Assembly: GCF_947502895.1 (NCBI RefSeq)
Contig: NZ_CANNBM010000001.1
Location: forward strand, 930,001 to 994,000
DNA from: an uncultured Sulfitobacter sp.
Lineage (GTDB): Bacteria > Pseudomonadota > Alphaproteobacteria > Rhodobacterales > Rhodobacteraceae
Reading direction: 5' to 3'
DNA length: 64,000 nt
Positions 59,457 to 64,000 of the stretch are shown here, in pieces (within the stretch, counting starts at the first letter, position 1; every line of letters starts with the position of its first letter). Below the pieces are notes generated by a model. It was given only the letters and a program-made list of their open reading frames with translations. It did not search any database and had not been told where the DNA came from. The translations under genes and the position numbers were made by a program.

Positions 59457-61079
59457 ATGTCCCATCTACGCGAACTCACCCGTTACAGTACCCTTGCGGG
59501 CGTTGCTATTCTCGCTGTGCTCAGTTTGCTGGCAGCACTGATTTGGTCGGCTTGGTTTTTGCTGCCGCTGGCGGTGTTTGCGGCCCTGTCCGCACTGGGT
59601 TGGCGTGATGTACGTCAATCCTCCCATTCAGTTTTGCGCAATTATCCGGTGTTGGGCCATATCCGTTTTCTGATGGAAAAAATCCGCCCCGAAATCCGTC
59701 AGTATCTTCTGGAAGACGATCAGGACGAAGAACCGTTTAGCCGCGATCAGCGCAGCCTTGTTTACCAGCGCGCCAAAGGGCAGGAAGATGCCCGCCCGTT
59801 CGGCACGAAAAAGCGGGTCTATGAAGGCGGCTACAGCTGGGTCACACATTCCGTTCAGCCCAAGCATATCGACAACTCGGACTTCCGGATCATGATAGGC
59901 GGCAAAGACTGCGCACAACCCTATGATGCCTCCATCTACAATATCTCCGCGATGAGCTTTGGATCCCTATCAGGTCCCGCGATCCAAGCCTTGAATCGGG
60001 GCGCAAAAGAGGGCGGATTTGCCCATGATACAGGAGAAGGATCGGTCAGCCGCTATCACAAGGAAGGCGGCGGCGACCTGATCTATCAGGTGGCCTCGGG
60101 CTATTTCGGCGCGCGTGCGAAGGATGGCAGCTTTGATCCTGATAAATTTGCAGTCACCGCACAACTACCACAGGTCAAGATGATCGAACTGAAGCTGAGC
60201 CAAGGTGCAAAACCCGGTCATGGCGGCATGCTGCCCGCTGGCAAAATCACCGAGGAAATCGCCGAAGCGCGCGGCATTCCGATGGGGGAAGACTGCGTAT
60301 CGCCTGCTGCACATTCGGCCTTTTCCACCCCGATCGAGATGTGCGAGTTTCTGGGCCGCCTGCGCGATCTATCAGGTGGCAAGCCTGTCGGCTTCAAGCT
60401 GTGCATCGGCCACCAACGCGAATTCATGTGCATGGTCAAAGCAATGCTGGAGACAGGTATTATCCCCGACTTTATCGTCGTTGACGGGGCCGAAGGCGGC
60501 ACGGGTGCAGCCCCGCTTGAGTTTGCAAACCATGTCGGCATGCCCATGGTTGAAGGACTGACTTTTGTACACAACACCCTGCGCGGCGCTGGCATCCGCG
60601 ACCAGATCAAACTGGGCGCAGCAGGCAAAGTTGTTTCGGCTTTTGACATCGCGCGCGCATTGGCGCTGGGGGCGGATTGGTGCAATTCTGCACGCGGCTT
60701 TATGTTCGCGATCGGCTGCATTCAGGCACAGGCCTGTCACACCAATCACTGCCCTGTGGGTGTCGCAACCCAAGATCCCCTCCGCGCACGCGCGCTTGAT
60801 CCGGTACACAAATCCAAACGCGTAGCGCGGTTTCACCGCGAAACGCTGGTCGCTTTGGGTGAAATGACGGGGGCCGCGGGCCTGTCCAACCCAAGCCAGT
60901 TTTTGCCCCACCACCTGATGCAGCGGCAATCAGACCGTTCGATGGTCCAAGGGAATAAGGCATTCCCCTATCTTCCAATTGGGTTTTTGATAGATGACGA
61001 TGCCGCAGACCATATGGGGTACAAAGACCGCTGGTCACGGGCCAGTGCGCAGACGTTCAATCCGCCAGAGTATATCTAG
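59457..61079 (+). CDS. Membrane-anchored FMN-binding glutamate synthase-like protein
   Basis: 540 residues. Two hydrophobic helices (residues about 9-45) anchor the N-terminus. The rest matches the central FMN/glutamate synthase domain (GltS): IYNISAMSFGSLSGPAIQALNRGAKEGGF, TGEGSVSRYHKEGGGDLIYQVASGYFGAR, ELKLSQGAKPGHGGMLP, VVDGAEGGTGAAPLEFANHVGMP, and the [3Fe-4S] cysteines C421/C427/C432 in CIQAQACHTNHCPVGVATQ. It lacks the glutaminase domain and the GltD reductase, so it cannot be a full glutamate synthase alone. Electron donor and substrate are unknown. Its 3' end overlaps the convergent gene by 23 bases. Confidence 0.88.
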   Translation: MSHLRELTRYSTLAGVAILAVLSLLAALIWSAWFLLPLAVFAALSALGWRDVRQSSHSVLRNYPVLGHIRFLMEKIRPEIRQYLLEDDQDEEPFSRDQRSLVYQRAKGQEDARPFGTKKRVYEGGYSWVTHSVQPKHIDNSDFRIMIGGKDCAQPYDASIYNISAMSFGSLSGPAIQALNRGAKEGGFAHDTGEGSVSRYHKEGGGDLIYQVASGYFGARAKDGSFDPDKFAVTAQLPQVKMIELKLSQGAKPGHGGMLPAGKITEEIAEARGIPMGEDCVSPAAHSAFSTPIEMCEFLGRLRDLSGGKPVGFKLCIGHQREFMCMVKAMLETGIIPDFIVVDGAEGGTGAAPLEFANHVGMPMVEGLTFVHNTLRGAGIRDQIKLGAAGKVVSAFDIARALALGADWCNSARGFMFAIGCIQAQACHTNHCPVGVATQDPLRARALDPVHKSKRVARFHRETLVALGEMTGAAGLSNPSQFLPHHLMQRQSDRSMVQGNKAFPYLPIGFLIDDDAADHMGYKDRWSRASAQTFNPPEYI

Positions 61080-61896
61080 CACATCCCAACAACAGATAGG
61101 CCGTTTCCAACGCTTCAGGGGCGGCCCGTACCACGCGTCCGCCCCGCGCGCACCGCGAAATCAGCGCCCCCGCCGCTGGCATCTGCGCATCGCGCGCGGT
61201 CCCTGTGATGCCAGTGCCATAGATCGCATAGGTCTGTGATGCCACCGGCGGGGAGGCATGACCCTGCCAAAGCGCCAGATCAACATCGCCACCGAATACG
61301 CCCTTAGCGAGCAAACGCACGACCAATCCGTTATCTTGCGCCGTTCCACTAAGCGACCAGACGTTGCCGCCAAACCCGTCAGGCGGCCATTCCAGACGGC
61401 GCAAGTCACTGCCGCCAGCACGCATCGTCTCTTCGTCAACTGTGCTGGTCAAATGTCCGAACCCAGCCGCGCCGACACGGCGAATATTGGTTGTGATCAC
61501 GGTTTCACCGCTCCAAAAACCACTCACTGCGACCCAATCGCCCACATCCAGCGCCTCGTTTGGGGGGATATGAACGGCAGTACCCATAATACGGGCGATG
61601 TGGCCCCGCACCTGCGAGACAGGGCCGACAATGGCGTAGACCTCAAATATGCGGGTGGCCGTTACCTTGCCCTGCACCACCTGCGCCGCAATGGCTAAAA
61701 CATCGCCCCGTTGCACCGATTTTTCTGCGCCCAGCGGGCTAATGATACGCTGACCATCCGGCACAACGATGCGCTGGCCTGCAACCGTCAGCGGTGCCAC
61801 AGCTTCTACCACACCGAATACACCTAACCGCAGGGTGTCCTGTGCCTGTGCAGGCAGTCCCAGTAGACAGCAGATCAATATCAGCCAACGGCACAT
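61057..61896 (-). CDS. Exported protein of unknown function (DUF5666-like repeats)
   Basis: 279 residues with a Sec signal peptide (MCRWLILICCLLGLPAQA). The body has two or three small beta modules of the pattern V-x-G-x-V-x-x-V ... GDxVxVxGFW (for example GVVEAVAPLTVAGQRIVVPDG, GHIARIMGTAVHIPPNEALDVGDWVAVSGFW), resembling DUF5666-type OB-like repeats. Cysteines near the C-terminus (ISRCARGG, LLGCARYTLAD) could form a disulfide. Periplasmic or secreted location is likely. I do not recognise a function. Start at 61896, not the longer frame to 62049, because the signal peptide begins there. Confidence 0.65.
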   Translation of the reverse strand: MCRWLILICCLLGLPAQAQDTLRLGVFGVVEAVAPLTVAGQRIVVPDGQRIISPLGAEKSVQRGDVLAIAAQVVQGKVTATRIFEVYAIVGPVSQVRGHIARIMGTAVHIPPNEALDVGDWVAVSGFWSGETVITTNIRRVGAAGFGHLTSTVDEETMRAGGSDLRRLEWPPDGFGGNVWSLSGTAQDNGLVVRLLAKGVFGGDVDLALWQGHASPPVASQTYAIYGTGITGTARDAQMPAAGALISRCARGGRVVRAAPEALETAYLLLGCARYTLAD

Positions 61897-61950
61897 AGCG
61901 CCCCCTTTACAGGTTCGCAGTATTCGCCAAATCAAAAGACTACAAAAGCA

Positions 61951-61980
61951 AAAACGCGCGAGGGTTTCCCCCCGCGCGCA
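61951..61980 (-). terminator. Intrinsic terminator of gabT
   Basis: On the minus strand a GC-rich stem (GCGCGGGGG with CCCTCGCGCG, one mismatch) closed by a GAAA-type loop is followed by four or five T. It lies about 25 bases after the gabT stop at 62006. Confidence 0.8.
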
Positions 61981-62005
61981 TTGATCATTACATGGGCAAG
62001 GCCGT

Positions 62006-63388
62006 TTATGCAGCGCCCTCGGCAACCGCGGCGGCCAACGCCTCCTCAAAAATCGCCAGACCTTCGTCGACGATCTCCTCGGATGCGGTCAGTGGCACCA
62101 TCACACGGATCGCATTGCCATGCATGCCACAGCTCAGCAGCAACAGACCCCGCTCCAACGCGTGGGCGATGATGCGTTTGGTCAGGGCGGCATCTGGCGC
62201 GGCGGTATCAAAGTCCGTTACAAACTCGACAGCGACCATCGCGCCCAAGCCGCGAATATCCCACATACGGTAAGGGGCTGCCCGCGCGCCAATCTCGGCA
62301 AAACGCGCCTTGAGCTTGTCACCCATCGCAATGGATTTCGCCAACAAGTCTTCGTCCTCAATCGCGGTGATTGCAGCCAAGGCCGCCGCACAAGCAACAG
62401 GGTTGCCACCATAGGTGCCACCCAAACCGCCCGGATCCATCGCATCCATAACATCGGCACGGCCAATAACACCCGCTAGCGGATAGCCACCCGCCATCGA
62501 TTTCGCCACAGTGATCAGGTCAGGCACAACGCCAGAATGTTCGATCGCAAACCATTTTCCTGTACGGCCAAAGCCTGCCTGCACTTCGTCAGCGATCAGC
62601 AGGATGCCATGCTGGTCACAGATTGCACGCAACGCAGTCAGCATCTCGAACGGCACAGGAGTATAGCCGCCCTCGCCCAAAACAGGCTCGATTATCATGC
62701 AAGCAATGCGATCAGGCTGCGCATCTGTCAGAAACAGGTTTTGCAGGCCCGTCAGCGCATCTTCGACGGTGATGCCGTCACGCACAGACGGGAATGGCGC
62801 GCGAAACACATCGGCAGGGAACGGGCCGACGTTCTTTTTATAAGGGCTGACTTTTCCGGTCATGCCCAGCGTCAACAGCGTGCGACCGTGATAGCCACCA
62901 GTAAAAGCAATCACACCAGGACGGCCTGTTGCTGCACGCGCAATTTTCACTGCATTTTCAACCGCTTCCGCACCAGTTGTAACCAACAACGTCTTTTTGG
63001 GCGCGTCACCCGGGGCGATATCGTTCAGCTTTTCAGCCAGCTCGATATAGGGCGCATAAGGAACAACCTGAAACGAGGTATGCGTGTACAGATCTTCTTG
63101 GGCCTTGGCTGCAGCAATCACACCAGGGTGACGGTGGCCTGTGTTCAACACACCAATACCGCCGACAAAGTCGATGAACCGCTTGCCATCCACGTCCCAC
63201 AGCTCTGCATTTTCTGCATAAGATGCGTAAACAGGCGCTGCCGAGGCAACACCACGCGGCACAGCAGCCTCGCGGCGCGCAACAAGATCAGCGTTGGTGT
63301 AGGTAACGGGTGCAGCAGGCTCGACGATTGCGATCTGTGCTTTCTTTTTTGTAACTTTGCGCGGCGCGCGCTTTGCGGTGCTGGCCAT
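62006..63388 (-). CDS. gabT: 4-aminobutyrate aminotransferase
   Basis: 460 residues of the class III PLP aminotransferases. It converts GABA and 2-oxoglutarate to succinate semialdehyde and glutamate. Signatures: DVDGKRFIDFVGGIGVLNTGHRHP, VTTGAEAVENAVKIARAATGRPG, GGYHGRTLLTLGMTGK, LLIADEVQAGFGRTGKWFAIEH, and PLP lysine in VPDLITVAKSMAGGYPLAGVIG. The first 28 residues are a Lys/Arg/Ala-rich tail not found in E. coli GabT. Start at 63388 (AGGA about 11 bases before); 63397 would leave no spacing. Divergent from a PuuR-like regulator. Other omega-amino acids, including putrescine-derived ones, are possible substrates. Confidence 0.9.
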   Translation of the reverse strand: MASTAKRAPRKVTKKKAQIAIVEPAAPVTYTNADLVARREAAVPRGVASAAPVYASYAENAELWDVDGKRFIDFVGGIGVLNTGHRHPGVIAAAKAQEDLYTHTSFQVVPYAPYIELAEKLNDIAPGDAPKKTLLVTTGAEAVENAVKIARAATGRPGVIAFTGGYHGRTLLTLGMTGKVSPYKKNVGPFPADVFRAPFPSVRDGITVEDALTGLQNLFLTDAQPDRIACMIIEPVLGEGGYTPVPFEMLTALRAICDQHGILLIADEVQAGFGRTGKWFAIEHSGVVPDLITVAKSMAGGYPLAGVIGRADVMDAMDPGGLGGTYGGNPVACAAALAAITAIEDEDLLAKSIAMGDKLKARFAEIGARAAPYRMWDIRGLGAMVAVEFVTDFDTAAPDAALTKRIIAHALERGLLLLSCGMHGNAIRVMVPLTASEEIVDEGLAIFEEALAAAVAEGAA

Positions 63389-63581
63389 GGGTCTCATCCT
63401 AATCTGCGAAAATCAGACGCGGCAAACCCCGCGTTTAAAAAACCTTTCGTCCCGTTTAATTTAATTGTCAATCAGGATTACTCGGCCACTTGTAGTTTTC
63501 TGGTTTGGATGGTCATGTCGGCCAAACTCCGCCGCCCTGTGCGCCCAGTGCACAGCGCCCCAACCAACGGAAACGACCGCT

Positions 63582-64000
63582 TTGAATATCGGACAACGTC
63601 TGAAACAGATCAGAATGGAACGCGGGCTGTCCCAGCGCGAACTTGCCACACGCGCAGGCCTGACCAACGGGACCATTTCGCTGATAGAGACAGATAAAAC
63701 TTCTCCCTCTGTTGCTTCGCTCAAAAGCTTGCTGGACGCGATCCCGATCTCGATGGCAGAATTCTTTGGCGCGCTGGAAGATCAAAGCGCGCCGAAAATT
63801 TTCTATCGAGCGGATGAATTCACGCAACTGGCCCCGGATGGACCCGGACAGGTCTCACTCAGGCAGTTGGGCAATGCGCGCGACCACACGTTGCAAGTGC
63901 TGCACGAAACCTACCCGCCCGGCGCGGATACGGGCCCAGAATTTCTGGCCCATGAAGGCGAAGAGGCGGGTATCGTGACCAAAGGCGAAATCGAGCTGAC
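63582..64000 (+). CDS. XRE-cupin transcriptional regulator (PuuR-like), cut by window edge
   Basis: The frame from TTG 63582 reads NIGQRLKQIRMERGLSQREL, then ATRAGLTNGTISLIE, a classical XRE helix-turn-helix, followed from about residue 65 by the start of a C-terminal cupin domain (YRADEFTQLAP, then FLAHEGEEAGIVTKGEIEL). No ATG or GTG fits at the right place, so a TTG start is likely; the 3' end is outside the window. Regulators of this type control putrescine/GABA or amino-acid genes. It is divergent from gabT, its probable target, with 193 bases between the starts. Confidence 0.82.
   Translation, partial: MNIGQRLKQIRMERGLSQRELATRAGLTNGTISLIETDKTSPSVASLKSLLDAIPISMAEFFGALEDQSAPKIFYRADEFTQLAPDGPGQVSLRQLGNARDHTLQVLHETYPPGADTGPEFLAHEGEEAGIVTKGEIEL

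Overview
The window is a gene-dense, GC-rich stretch of bacterial chromosome. The best guess for the source is a marine alphaproteobacterium of the Rhodobacterales (Roseobacter group). The support is the combination of a sulfite dehydrogenase (Soe-type) operon, a lamin-tail/Hint protein, PrsD/PrsE-type type I secretion, a GlnK-AmtB pair, and alphaproteobacterial versions of RppH, RsmD, SmpB and MnmD. No rRNA, tRNA, CRISPR array, intact insertion sequence or prophage was recognised. Species-level assignment is not possible by eye.

Layout. 1-2.5 kb: end of a molybdoenzyme operon (soeA 3' end, soeB, soeC) and a GNAT gene. 2.5-12 kb: M20 amidohydrolase, dapA, lytic transglycosylase, EamA exporter, the two halves of MnmC as separate divergent genes, VOC protein, FMN reductase, OmpA-like lipoprotein and an Ada-like regulator/methyltransferase. 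12-17 kb: nth, PfkB kinase, GNAT, rppH and fadH. 17-24 kb: a lamin-tail/Hint protein behind a structured leader, LysR, an OmpA-domain protein, AhpD-like, GNAT, CinA-like, sfsA and map. 24-24.9 kb: decayed ArsR and AHSA1 gene remnants. 25-34 kb: rsmD, ferredoxin reductase, peroxiredoxin, the ridA-ugpQ-GNAT-phhB-mscS operon and a type I secretion pair. 34-40.5 kb: penicillin-binding protein 1A, glnK-amtB, aromatic aminotransferase and sseA. 40.5-46.6 kb: looser region with LysR, a dimethylglycine/sarcosine dehydrogenase-like enzyme, pirin and several gene-free stretches. 46.6-51.1 kb: smpB and a Pqi lipid-transport operon with PqiA split in two. 51.1-58.7 kb: a five-gene minus-strand operon (carbon-nitrogen hydrolase, oversized Orn/Lys/Arg decarboxylase, ATP-grasp ligase, C45 Ntn-hydrolase, class III CoA-transferase). 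59.4-64 kb: a membrane-anchored glutamate-synthase-like FMN protein, a secreted protein of unknown function, and gabT divergent from an XRE-cupin regulator.

How the genes may work together. Nitrogen and amine handling recurs through the right half: GlnK-AmtB, aminotransferase, demethylating flavoenzyme, decarboxylase operon, glutamate-synthase-like protein and gabT with a PuuR-like regulator. The 51-58.7 kb operon is the best candidate for an undescribed system. It joins an enzyme that makes amines, one that can form amide or peptide bonds with ATP, and two different amide hydrolases or acyltransferases, which would fit synthesis and turnover of an amidated amine or polyamine conjugate; that is inference. 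Several non-coding signals also stand out: an 11-bp tandem repeat just after the stop of two unrelated genes, a two-copy dispersed repeat with a GC hairpin, a nested inverted repeat before the M20 gene, and a hairpin that would cover the ribosome binding site of the Hint gene.
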